37,543 bases of DNA from the NCBI GenBank assembly GCA_002401775.2, contig NVUB02000175.1, forward strand, positions 1 to 37,543. Reading direction: 5' to 3'. Positions within the stretch are counted from its first letter, which is position 1; each line of letters starts with the position of its first letter. This document shows positions 7,814 through 14,885 of this stretch, piece after piece. This DNA comes from Ectothiorhodospiraceae bacterium (lineage in GTDB: Bacteria; Pseudomonadota; Gammaproteobacteria; SZUA-152). The notes beneath the pieces were generated by a model. It had not been told where the DNA came from. It made no database searches and saw only the letters and a program-made list of their open reading frames with translations. Position numbers and translations under genes: made by a program.

Positions 7814-8247
7814 AGCATCAGATACCGGAATCAACTAAACCTACCAACGCTAATCACCAGATACAGCCAGTCCCACCGGCTGAGCCTGCCGAACCGATCC
7901 CCTTAACATTTATCGGTAACTTGATCTCCTCATATCGACCACGAATCTCAGGTGTTATTGAAACAAAAGACAAAATTTATGGTTATGTCGATTTTTTAGA
8001 TGGATCATTTCATGTCAAGGAACGACTAACCATTGATTCCGTCATTGCTCTGGGGTGGACGGTAGAACGTAAACCTTTCGGCGTTATCATCAGCAAGGAT
8101 GATGAAACCCATATTGTGACCTCGTGGCCTATCGATCCATTTGGTGCTGTCTCACAGCACACTCGTGCAAGCCCAGCACTCACCGCGCGCCCGAGCGGAG
8201 CGAGTGCCGCAGTGATGCAGGGCGTTCCTCCTGATTCTTCGTCCTAG
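7801..8247 (+). pseudogene. possible 3' end of a filamentous-phage Zot/gpI gene
   Basis: A frame open from 7747 without an ATG encodes a Pro-rich linker (QPVPPAEPAEPIPL). A beta-rich module follows, with SYRPRISGVIETKDKIYGYV, ALGWTVERKPFGVIISKDDE and THIVTSWPIDPFG. This layout (short repeat domain, LGW/LGY, then a tail) resembles the periplasmic C-terminal domain of inovirus Zot/gpI assembly proteins. The ATPase and membrane parts are missing. Inoviruses commonly integrate at dif, and dif lies 670 bp downstream. The assignment is from pattern memory and is uncertain. Confidence 0.4.
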
Positions 8248-8393
8248 TCCTTCTTTTCTGGCCGCAGGCCGCAAGTGGCTCCCTGTGTCGTTATATCTAC
8301 CTTAATCAGCCCCACGTCACCTGCGGTTTTCAGCGATTGTTTAGGCACCGCTTGCCAAACCGGTCTTTTTCCTAGAAAAGAAAGCAGAAATAA

Positions 8394-8413
8394 AAAGGGC
8401 CTTTCGGCCCTTT
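8394..8413 (-). terminator. intrinsic terminator after the 75-residue gene
   Basis: A perfect 8-bp stem, AAAGGGCC (8394-8401) and GGCCCTTT (8406-8413), has a 4-nt loop. On the minus strand it is followed by a T-rich run (TTTTTATTT). It lies just past the stop of the minus-strand gene at 8419. Confidence 0.8.
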
Positions 8414-8418
8414 CTTCG

Positions 8419-8646
8419 TTAAAGCGCCAGGCTCTGCTGTTTCTTCCGGGCTTCAATAACGGCCTCCCAGATTTTAAGCTGCTCATCGCCGATAAGGCTG
8501 ATGATCTCCCGGACGCTTAAATCGTAGGCATCTTTTCCGTTTTTGATGATTTTTTCGGCGATAACCTCCTGTGTTTTTTTGTTCATTTCGTACAATCCGC
8601 CCAGAATCATCAGTGCATTCATTGCGCGTACTTTGCTTTTTTCCAT
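8419..8646 (-). CDS. small helical protein, unknown function
   Basis: This 75-residue protein (MEKSKVRAMNALMILGGLYE at the start) is entirely helical and charged, with no signal or membrane segment. A very good ribosome binding site (AACGGAGATAAAG) precedes the ATG and an intrinsic terminator follows the stop, so it looks like a genuine single-gene transcript. It lies just outside the left dif-like site, between the possible Zot remnant and the prophage. No family is recognised. Confidence 0.6.
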   Translation of the reverse strand: MEKSKVRAMNALMILGGLYEMNKKTQEVIAEKIIKNGKDAYDLSVREIISLIGDEQLKIWEAVIEARKKQQSLAL

Positions 8647-8912
8647 GGTCTTTATCTCCGTTCTTTGTTTTGGTGTTCACACACCAGCGACAACGGAAAA
8701 AAAGTCAATTATTCATAAATTCATTTCTAAGTATTTGATTATATTGAGTATTTATTTATTGCTCCAGGGGCGCATACCGTATTTCTTGAGTGAATTTCTG
8801 GATGGTTTACTTTTGTGGAGTGTTGCTACACTTTGAACATCAAAAGAGAGAACCCCACCCACTACTGGCACGGTTTCTTTTGATATTGACCTTGATTCGT
8901 GGTGAGCACTGA

Positions 8913-8940
8913 AGTGCGCATAATGTATATTATGTAAAAT
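8913..8940 (+). other. attL: left dif-like XerCD site
   Basis: The 28 bp read AGTGCGCATAA - TGTATA - TTATGTAAAAT: an 11-bp XerC arm, 6-bp centre and 11-bp XerD arm. Compared with E. coli dif (GGTGCGCATAA - TGTATA - TTATGTTAAAT), each arm has one mismatch and the centre is identical. The matching site at 21125-21152 shares the centre and orientation. Both arms here are good, so this copy probably still serves as the chromosome-dimer resolution site. The surrounding 8647-9101 stretch holds no other feature. Confidence 0.92.
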
Positions 8941-9101
8941 ACAGGGTTTTCTAATATACCGACTGAAAACTACAGGTTTTCAAGCATTCACCGATATTGT
9001 TCATGAATGCTTAGTTTCTATATCTTTTATACCAAACACAAAAAATACCCTTTCTCACTCTTTGTAGTCCTTTTCCTACACGTTTTTAGGATAAAGACTA
9101 C

Positions 9102-9572
9102 ATGATAGACCCCAACCATTTACCATCACTGCGCCTTTCAGCCGGTTATACCGTCGAAGATGCCGCTGAACTTTGCGGTGTTTCGCTAAAAACATGGCGA
9201 CGCTACGAAGAAAAGCCACCCGCATGGGCGCTGGTGATGTTTAGAGCCTTGATGGGTGACCTGGGGGCAATCTCTCCCGCGTGGAACGGCTGGACGCTAT
9301 CACGCAAGCTGGGGAAGCTGTACGACGACAACAACGATGAATATAAACCCAGCTACCTTCGGTCATTCTGGTTTCGCAATCAACAAGCATCGAATTACCG
9401 GGGCACAATCCGGGAACTAAAACAGCAAGTAGACAGACTGACGCATGAAATTAACAAAATGAAAGCGACCCCGAGCGAAGCCGCCAATGATTACTACTTC
9501 AACCAATCCGCCAGACCACCCCGGACAAACTCGCCGGAATCGAACTCGACAGTAACAACACCGTTTGACTGA
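9102..9572 (+). CDS. phage helix-turn-helix regulator, DUF3653-like
   Basis: This 156-residue protein contains LPSLRLSAGYTVEDAAELCG, then VSLKTWRRYE: a helix-turn-helix at about residues 11-36. A conserved ISPAWNGWTLSRKLGKLYDD block follows, typical of DUF3653 phage proteins, then a coiled coil (LKQQVDRLTHEINKMK). AGGATAAAG lies upstream of the ATG. It is the only rightward gene at the left end and overlaps the 3' end of the leftward operon by 79 nt. The same family occurs in filamentous phages. It probably controls transcription or replication. Confidence 0.8.
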   Translation: MIDPNHLPSLRLSAGYTVEDAAELCGVSLKTWRRYEEKPPAWALVMFRALMGDLGAISPAWNGWTLSRKLGKLYDDNNDEYKPSYLRSFWFRNQQASNYRGTIRELKQQVDRLTHEINKMKATPSEAANDYYFNQSARPPRTNSPESNSTVTTPFD

Positions 9573-9682
9573 TTAACCTGCACTGAATTCGAGGCGTTTT
9601 CTTTGGCTTTTTTAGCCCAGAAGAAACCGACCAGTGACCCCACCAGCAAACCCAGAGCCAACCCCGGCGCTATCGCTTTCAC
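9494..9682 (-). CDS. small single-pass membrane protein, end of the late operon
   Basis: This 62-residue protein starts at GTG, overlapping the previous stop by one base. The N-terminal helix LALGLLVGSLVGFFW (about 8-22) is a membrane segment, followed by AKKAKEN and a beta-rich tail (VVTVEFDSGEFVRGG). Small one-helix proteins like this populate the internal membrane of PM2-type virions; a lysis role is also possible. Its 3' end is antisense to the DUF3653 gene. Confidence 0.65.
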   Translation of the reverse strand: MKAIAPGLALGLLVGSLVGFFWAKKAKENASNSVQVNQSNGVVTVEFDSGEFVRGGLADWLK

Positions 9683-9855
9683 TAACTGCCCAACGCCTTT
9701 AGCGCCGCCTCAGCTTTTGCCTTGCCGTTAACCTTCTGACCGTCTGGCAACTCGTACCAACTGCCATTCAGCTTCTTCAAAGCCAAAGTCGACACCATAA
9801 CCTGTACATCGACCTGACTGGCTCGATTCGCTTTCAAACGATGATAGTGTCCCAT
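9682..9855 (-). CDS. 57-residue phage protein, unknown
   Basis: The product begins MGHYHRLKANRASQVDVQVM and contains NGSWYELPDGQKVNGKAKAE, a compact beta-hairpin followed by a helix. Its ATG overlaps the stop of the preceding basic protein (TAATG) and its stop overlaps the next GTG, so it is embedded in the operon. No family is recognised. Confidence 0.6.
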   Translation of the reverse strand: MGHYHRLKANRASQVDVQVMVSTLALKKLNGSWYELPDGQKVNGKAKAEAALKALGS

Positions 9856-9974
9856 TATTTCCGCCCCTTTTTGGCTTTAACAATGCGCCCACCTTTTGCG
9901 TAACGAAAACCTTTTTTCAGCTTTCCCTTACCCTTTGTGCCTTTCTTTTTACTGACTGCCTTACGCTTTTTCAT
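9855..9974 (-). CDS. 39-residue highly basic protein, probable genome-binding virion protein
   Basis: The product starts MKKRKAVSKKKGTKGKGKLK and has 20 Lys/Arg out of 39 residues, with no acidic residue. CAGGGGCATAAA provides a ribosome binding site, and the stop overlaps the next ATG (TAATG). Similar tiny polybasic proteins neutralise packaged DNA in small phages, such as microvirus protein J. This role is inferred from composition and operon position. Confidence 0.75.
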   Translation of the reverse strand: MKKRKAVSKKKGTKGKGKLKKGFRYAKGGRIVKAKKGRK

Positions 9975-9975
9975 T

Positions 9976-10167
9976 TTATGCCCCTGTATGCTTTTTGCCG
10001 ATATGATCATCAATTCGCCTGTGTGCGTGTGCTACGTCTTTTGTATTGCGTTCGGTACTGTGTCGCATCCACCGCAGTTCTACACGTAGAGCACCATAGA
10101 ATGCGCCCGCAATGAACATTCCAGATATTGCCGAGCCTATGACCGTTGTCCAATCGACAACATTCAT
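9976..10167 (-). CDS. small membrane protein, possible lysis accessory or virion membrane protein
   Basis: This 63-residue protein has one membrane helix (VIGSAISGMFIAGAFYGAL, about 9-27). A charged soluble tail is rich in His and Arg (HSTERNTKDVAHAHRRIDDH). It directly follows the holin gene with a 4-nt overlap (ATGA). Position and topology resemble small phage lysis proteins, but a structural role is equally possible. Confidence 0.6.
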   Translation of the reverse strand: MNVVDWTTVIGSAISGMFIAGAFYGALRVELRWMRHSTERNTKDVAHAHRRIDDHIGKKHTGA

Positions 10168-10559
10168 TTTGCCCGCCCGCCGAATTTTTCTGCCGTCCTC
10201 ATTGCACCCAACCCGAGCAAGGCAATAACGAGCTGTGTCATTGCATCCAGTGGCAACATCGGCCCCGGCTCACCTGTTACCCATTGAATCCACGGATTAA
10301 TCAAAAACACATTGGCCAGACCGGCACCACAGACCCAACCCAGAAACGGACGCCAGCCCGCTACGAAAATTGATCGGTGTGTAGCCTCGATTTTATTAAT
10401 TTCAGTTTGCACCATGAGAGGTGCCTGATTAATACGCGCCATCACCTCAGCGTGAGTTAAACGTTCATCATCAGAGGTAAAAAGATCATTAACAATCTTG
10501 CCCATTGCTTCAATGGGTTGTGCAGCACCCGCACCGAATAATTTACCTAACCAGCTCAT
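10164..10559 (-). CDS. 3-TM holin (GTA_holin_3TM-like)
   Basis: This 131-residue protein has a helical N-terminus (IEAMGKIVNDLFTSDDERL), then HRSIFVAGWRPFLGWVCGAG and an ending in LVIALLGLGAMRTAEKFGG. The GWRPFLGW motif and the terminal GLGAxRTxEK segment are typical of the 3-TM holins first described in gene-transfer agents. Such proteins form inner-membrane lesions that release a muralytic enzyme. It overlaps its neighbours by 4 nt on each side and lies close to the lysozyme-like gene, forming a lysis block. Confidence 0.82.
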   Translation of the reverse strand: MSWLGKLFGAGAAQPIEAMGKIVNDLFTSDDERLTHAEVMARINQAPLMVQTEINKIEATHRSIFVAGWRPFLGWVCGAGLANVFLINPWIQWVTGEPGPMLPLDAMTQLVIALLGLGAMRTAEKFGGRAK

Positions 10560-10855
10560 TGACCGACCCCCTGCCTCCGAATATAACCTTCACCCTCTGC
10601 CGTTATCCGTTCGCTACCGTCTGGCAATATTTCCAGATACCCACGCTCGATATAATCCAAACGCGATAACTGAGCTCTTTCCGTTAGCTCTGCACCTGGA
10701 CCCAAATCGTCGGCACTAAACGTCAACGCTTCACCAAATTTCACCACGCCATCAATGGCACCTTCAACCACCGCACCCGCTTTTCGTGAGGCATACCACA
10801 GCACACCCGCCGCGATAAGACCCAACACGCCCGCGCCTTTCCAATCCAATACCAT
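10556..10855 (-). CDS. membrane-anchored phage protein, unknown
   Basis: This 99-residue protein has an N-terminal membrane helix (GAGVLGLIAAGVLWYAS, about 7-23). A soluble domain follows, containing SRLDYIERGYLEILPDGSER, which resembles a small helix-hairpin fold. It lies between the lysozyme-like and holin genes with 1-nt (TAATG) and 4-nt (ATGA) overlaps. It may be a virion membrane protein or part of the lysis set. Confidence 0.6.
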   Translation of the reverse strand: MVLDWKGAGVLGLIAAGVLWYASRKAGAVVEGAIDGVVKFGEALTFSADDLGPGAELTERAQLSRLDYIERGYLEILPDGSERITAEGEGYIRRQGVGQ

Positions 10856-11313
10856 TAGGCCACCGCCAGAGCGATACCGTCGCCAATCATCGCCAGCGAG
10901 TAAGGCTGTGCGCCGTTTTCGTGCTTAACAATGGCCGCGACCAATTCCGGCATTGCTGATCGCATATCCAGCGGCCCGTCCGGGTGAACATTCAACGCAT
11001 TCGCCACCACAAAAATATAAGCCTCAGTGTTATTTTCGCTTGAAGGAGCCCAACGGGAAATAATGCCACGCACGGTATTAATACCGTAAAGGCGTTGATA
11101 ATTAAAAAGCAGTTTAGCCAAGGCCCGCAGACCATAGACCGGGCTGGTGAATTGCACAAAGGCGCTATCTGATTGAGTTAATCGCATACCATCCCATTGC
11201 GCCGAAGAGTGGCGGATATTTCCGGGGTTGTTGTTGCGGATACCCCGCGCCTGTGAATCTTTACCAAACATAATCAGCACACCCAATGTCAGAATTATTG
11301 TTAACCATTTCAC
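10855..11313 (-). CDS. lysozyme-like virion protein / probable transglycosylase
   Basis: The chosen start is GTG at 11313, immediately after the spike stop, because it places a signal-anchor (KWLTIILTLGVLIMFG) at the N-terminus. An in-frame ATG at 11367 would add 18 residues inside the spike gene. The domain starts ARGIRNNNPGNIRHS and continues FVQFTSPVYGLRALAKLLFN and IISRWAPSSENNTEAY, typical of the lysozyme-superfamily proteins often labelled phage structural protein P5. It probably opens peptidoglycan during entry or exit. Confidence 0.8.
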   Translation of the reverse strand: MKWLTIILTLGVLIMFGKDSQARGIRNNNPGNIRHSSAQWDGMRLTQSDSAFVQFTSPVYGLRALAKLLFNYQRLYGINTVRGIISRWAPSSENNTEAYIFVVANALNVHPDGPLDMRSAMPELVAAIVKHENGAQPYSLAMIGDGIALAVA

Positions 11314-11314
11314 G

Positions 11315-13090
11315 TTATATCTTTTTGATAAATCTACAAACAATCTGTTGAGCACTTGACCCATCATTATGCTGGTATTGCACCGTACCCGTTGAGGTTA
11401 TTCTAACTACCGGTGTATCGGCCGCATTAGAATTTCCCGTTGATGACGAAAACCTCTCATTGTACAACGTAGTAAAACGAACATATTGATTCACACCCGT
11501 TCGCGTTGCTGGATGGAAAGTTATCTGACCCAACGGGGTAGGTGGTGCGCCATCAATAAAAACCGCTACATCAAACACACCTGATTGCGTGTTGTCGTCC
11601 ATTGAAAACAAATAATAATAATTATTTAACCCACTGGTATTCGCATCTAAATCAAACTCAACGACACCCCACTCAACAGTCCCATCAGCGGTGTTCTTCC
11701 GTTTGGTGCCAACCGTAGTGGTGCGCTGATCGAAGGACGGTGGGTGGATTTGTGTCGCCGCGCCTGAATGGTCGTTCAATTCCTGAACCACTCTAGTTGG
11801 CCCTGAGTCAGCTATGGTGTACGCATCCGACACACCCCAATCGTTATCAATACCCCCGGCCAATGTCCCAGTTATGGCTTGAGCTGTATTGGCGGTAATG
11901 GTGGCGGTTGAACCATCCGTTGTATTGGTTATCACTTTTCCTATTAAGGCGCTGGGTTTCCATGCCTTTGACGAATCTGTGAGAATAGCCGCATTGGCCG
12001 CGCCGGTGTGAGTTCCCGATATGGTTTCTTCGTATTGCAGGTCGATCTGCAGAGCCCCGTCAAAATGGACGTTTCTCGTTACAGGCTGATCAACGCCGCC
12101 ATCAATATAATATTTCCGACTTACACCCGCACCCTGACAACGACCGCCATTTACCGTTGAACCTAACGGTCCTGAATCCCAGAAATTATACTGTTGTGTC
12201 GTGCCAGCATCCTGACCGTTTGTTTCTACCCATATATTATTAAATACGTTATCGCCAAAATCACGAATTCCGGTGAATTCATTCAACTGAACAAATCCAC
12301 CGTTAAACTCGTTACCATATGCACCGGCAAGACCGTCAGTATTCTTGTCGCACAAAAGCCCATATGCATTCAAAGCGGTAGCTGCTCCATCCGTACCATT
12401 GGCGTCCGCAATCATATTGTCTATCACACACCCCGTACTTGGCACATCCGTGGTTCCATCGCTGTTAGTGAAAAAGGTAAAAATAACGCCTGAAAAGCCA
12501 CACAATCGACCTTGAATAGAATCAAACTTGCAACCCACTGCCGCACGGAATACCAGCCCACTACCTAAACTGCTCAAGGCCTTAAGATTGGAAAACCGAC
12601 AGCCGATAGATTTAGATGACGTAAACCCCTCGCCCGCATTGTTGCTTCCTACGAAAATCAAATCCTCAACAAACAATTGTTCAAAATAACTGTTTTGGTT
12701 TGCGCCCGTTCTGTACCCATACCACACCACGCCATCGGCATCACCACCGCTTAAAGTACTCCCATTCCCTATAATTGAGATAGGCAGATTCACGTGCCAC
12801 AGAACAGACGTTAAAATCACCCCACCTGGAAGTATTGCCGGAATATTCAACGCATCACATGAAATTGTAAGATTTGACAATGCCGCGTCATTTGTTGCCG
12901 GAGATTTACCCGCACCGCCTCCGTATCGCTCTAACTTTCCATAATCGAATGCATAATTAATAACCCCAGACTCTCCTGTCTTAGGGGGATTATTTACGAG
13001 ATTGACCCCCCCCTCAGAATCATCCACCTTAGTTGACCCGAGAAGGGATTTTAGCCTCGCAAACGAGTTACCCGATGCACTACCCCACAT
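11315..13090 (-). CDS. beta-helix spike / receptor-binding protein
   Basis: At 591 residues this is the largest virion gene. Residues 1-60 form a short N-terminal attachment part. Residues about 60-345 show a right-handed beta-helix pattern with many short strands and Asn/Gly turns (for example SIGCRFSNLKALSSLGSGLV and GNEFNGGFVQLNEFTGIRDF). This is as in tailspikes and pectate-lyase-fold depolymerases. The rest is a beta-rich C-terminal region ending near QIVCRFIKKI. The ATG directly abuts the stop of the upstream 189-residue gene. PM2's P1 spike is much smaller and not of this type as far as I know. Polysaccharide binding or cleavage is inferred. Confidence 0.78.
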   Translation of the reverse strand: MWGSASGNSFARLKSLLGSTKVDDSEGGVNLVNNPPKTGESGVINYAFDYGKLERYGGGAGKSPATNDAALSNLTISCDALNIPAILPGGVILTSVLWHVNLPISIIGNGSTLSGGDADGVVWYGYRTGANQNSYFEQLFVEDLIFVGSNNAGEGFTSSKSIGCRFSNLKALSSLGSGLVFRAAVGCKFDSIQGRLCGFSGVIFTFFTNSDGTTDVPSTGCVIDNMIADANGTDGAATALNAYGLLCDKNTDGLAGAYGNEFNGGFVQLNEFTGIRDFGDNVFNNIWVETNGQDAGTTQQYNFWDSGPLGSTVNGGRCQGAGVSRKYYIDGGVDQPVTRNVHFDGALQIDLQYEETISGTHTGAANAAILTDSSKAWKPSALIGKVITNTTDGSTATITANTAQAITGTLAGGIDNDWGVSDAYTIADSGPTRVVQELNDHSGAATQIHPPSFDQRTTTVGTKRKNTADGTVEWGVVEFDLDANTSGLNNYYYLFSMDDNTQSGVFDVAVFIDGAPPTPLGQITFHPATRTGVNQYVRFTTLYNERFSSSTGNSNAADTPVVRITSTGTVQYQHNDGSSAQQIVCRFIKKI

Positions 13091-13660
13091 CTAAATAGTC
13101 CTCAACGGTAAAACATGAATGTTCTGAGCCGCCGCATCAGCGTTGTAACCAGAGATAGCCGCCGTGGTTGATATAACCAATGTTTCACCCGGTTCTAGCG
13201 GGTAACCAGTCGCCGCCGCCACACCAGTAGTGCCGATACGCACTGCAACCGTGTTGGCAATATCAGCTTTCACAACCACGCTCAACACAGAGGCATCAGC
13301 CGCACGGATGGCCGTTTCAGCCGCAGCTAACAGTGACACGTCACCGCCGTTATCCAATGTGTTGGCAGGTTCCATTGACACTGTACCCACGACACTGACC
13401 ACGGGAGAATCATCGAACATGACGCCATAGCCAATGATCAGCACTACGGTTTGTGCAACCGCGCTTTTTATCGTTAGCTGGGAAAATTCATTTCGTTCAA
13501 ACTTTATGGCCTCGCCTTCATCCAGCGAGGTAAACGGCCCGGTTCCGACCTGGACTAATACCGCCGACGATGCTGACGCGGATTTGATGCGAAAAAAGTC
13601 ACCCGGTACGTCAATTTTTTGTGACGCATTGGCCAACAATGTTAAGGAATACGAACGCAT
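13091..13660 (-). CDS. beta-sandwich virion protein, candidate vertex/penton base
   Basis: This 189-residue protein appears to contain two similar beta domains. The first is around FFRIKSASASSAVLVQVG to VVLIIGYG. The second is around LSVVVKADIANTVAVRIGTT to ISTTAAISGYN. Both have strand-rich, Gly/Ala/Val composition and a similar 'VRIG / PGE' layout. It sits between a virion membrane-protein gene and the spike gene, abutting the latter. I infer that it anchors the spike at the capsid vertex. Homology is not recognised directly. Confidence 0.6.
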   Translation of the reverse strand: MRSYSLTLLANASQKIDVPGDFFRIKSASASSAVLVQVGTGPFTSLDEGEAIKFERNEFSQLTIKSAVAQTVVLIIGYGVMFDDSPVVSVVGTVSMEPANTLDNGGDVSLLAAAETAIRAADASVLSVVVKADIANTVAVRIGTTGVAAATGYPLEPGETLVISTTAAISGYNADAAAQNIHVLPLRTI

Positions 13661-14028
13661 TAACCTTTACCCCTCAACATGAATATCGCACCCAACCCGA
13701 GCGCGGCCACTACGATTAGCAAAACAGGATTACTGGTTAGCCCAGCGTCCGGCCGCCCGAATTCTGTCACAGCTGCAAGGCTTGCACGATTTGAATTTGA
13801 TTGCGCCGATATTGCCGCATTGGAATTTTCACGAATGGCATCAATGGAATCATCCAGCGCGGCAAATGCGGCCTTTACTGCACCCTGATCGGTTACAGTA
13901 ATATTTGATTCTGAAATATCACCGATATTATACGCGGTCGACCCGTCTGAATTAGACAGGTCTAAGACATCCCTGTCGTCAATCGTCGTTTCGTTAGTAA
14001 TCGAAGTTGATTTTGATCTACTGCCCAT
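13660..14028 (-). CDS. virion membrane-associated protein with C-terminal anchor
   Basis: This 122-residue protein has a Ser/Thr/Asn-rich start (STSITNETTIDDRDVLDLSN) and a helical middle (AAFAALDDSIDAIRENSN). A C-terminal membrane helix follows (NPVLLIVVAALGLGAIFML) with a basic end (RGKG). The layout is common in minor virion proteins of tailless membrane-containing phages. Its stop overlaps the next start (TAATG), and its start overlaps the previous gene by 11 nt. Confidence 0.65.
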   Translation of the reverse strand: MGSRSKSTSITNETTIDDRDVLDLSNSDGSTAYNIGDISESNITVTDQGAVKAAFAALDDSIDAIRENSNAAISAQSNSNRASLAAVTEFGRPDAGLTSNPVLLIVVAALGLGAIFMLRGKG

Positions 14029-14359
14029 TTTTCCACCTGTAAACCGTTTCTAAATAGTCAAACCCAACACGCTTCAGCAATCTACCCACACCCGGTATCG
14101 CACTGTGCGCTCTGGCTGTTTTCGGTTTTAATTTTTCAAGGATTGCAACGAATACCGGCGTCATGTTTTCGCCCTGGGTGGCAACAAATACCAATTCGTC
14201 ACCTTCCATGCGTAGCACCAATAAACCATGCCCCGCGACCTCCCAAACATCGGCTTTACCCGTTTGGCATTGCTCACGAATTTCCGCCGAGCCTTCGCCT
14301 AATGACTCCCGCATACGCCGTTCAATGTTTTCACACCATTGACGCTTTTCTAGCTTCAC
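14018..14359 (-). CDS. 113-residue phage protein, possible reduced GNAT-like fold
   Basis: The protein starts at GTG overlapping the previous stop (GTGA). It contains HGLLVLRMEGDELVFVATQG and ends SAIPGVGRLLKRVGFDYLET-VYRW. The last segment resembles the C-terminal helix-strand of GNAT acetyltransferases (RLLxRxGF...VYR), as seen in small phage proteins. The acetyl-CoA binding loop is not clear. It is soluble, and the function is unproven. Confidence 0.55.
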   Translation of the reverse strand: MKLEKRQWCENIERRMRESLGEGSAEIREQCQTGKADVWEVAGHGLLVLRMEGDELVFVATQGENMTPVFVAILEKLKPKTARAHSAIPGVGRLLKRVGFDYLETVYRWKNGQ

Positions 14360-14586
14360 CGCCGTAGAGCAAATGCAAATATCCCAGCCAAAGCCACAGC
14401 ACCAATAGCTATGGTTTTACCATCAATTCCTGACCGATAGTTGCTGGTAATATTTCCCCATGTTTTCGAGGTTCGTCCGGTTTCCTGATCACCCGTTGCA
14501 GCGGAAGAGCCAGCATCAATACCGCCAGCCCCCCCACTAATTCCGCCCGTGAGCGCAGCCGATGCCAATTGTGCATGACCCGACAT
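14356..14586 (-). CDS. small virion membrane protein
   Basis: This 76-residue protein has a Gly/Ala-rich N-terminus (LASAALTGGISGGAGGIDAG) and a single C-terminal helix (TIAIGAVALAGIFAFALRR). Its ATG overlaps the stop of the gene before it (TAATG). Together with its neighbour, it has the size and composition of the small integral proteins of the PM2 lipid core. Confidence 0.65.
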   Translation of the reverse strand: MSGHAQLASAALTGGISGGAGGIDAGSSAATGDQETGRTSKTWGNITSNYRSGIDGKTIAIGAVALAGIFAFALRR

Positions 14587-14861
14587 TACTTAAGCACCTT
14601 GACCAGCAATACGACCGCCACCAGACCTGCTGCAGCCATCGCAATTGATCCACCGCCGATACCCGCCAAACCACCAAACGGCACCTGACCTGCCACAGCA
14701 TTAATGGGTGGCGTTGCCTCAGTAGCCCCACCCCCTCCCGCCCTGGTAGACGCTGGCAACTTTCCTGTCTCACTGGGCCTGTCCAAAATTGCGGGCAAAC
14801 CACCCCGCAAAAAATCCTTTGTACTTTCCAGACTGATACCCCAGTCATCATGAAACGCCAT
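14586..14861 (-). CDS. small virion membrane protein
   Basis: This 91-residue protein has a soluble start (AFHDDWGISLESTKDFLRGG), a Gly/Thr/Pro linker and a C-terminal helix (SIAMAAAGLVAVVLLVKVLK). It lies 24 bp after the capsid gene in the same operon and probably sits in the virion membrane beneath the capsid. Confidence 0.65.
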   Translation of the reverse strand: MAFHDDWGISLESTKDFLRGGLPAILDRPSETGKLPASTRAGGGGATEATPPINAVAGQVPFGGLAGIGGGSIAMAAAGLVAVVLLVKVLK

Positions 14862-14885
14862 AATATTTCCCCAACAAAAAAATGA

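Noticed and set aside
8543-8836. 97-residue hydrophobic plus-strand frame left of attL
   Set aside because: Its first half is antisense to the 75-residue gene, which has a strong ribosome binding site and terminator. The plus frame has neither.
14537-14851. 104-residue minus-strand frame
   Set aside because: It overlaps the two small virion membrane-protein genes in another frame. It is Arg/Trp/Cys-rich and lacks start signals; the overlapped frames have clear coupling and membrane helices.
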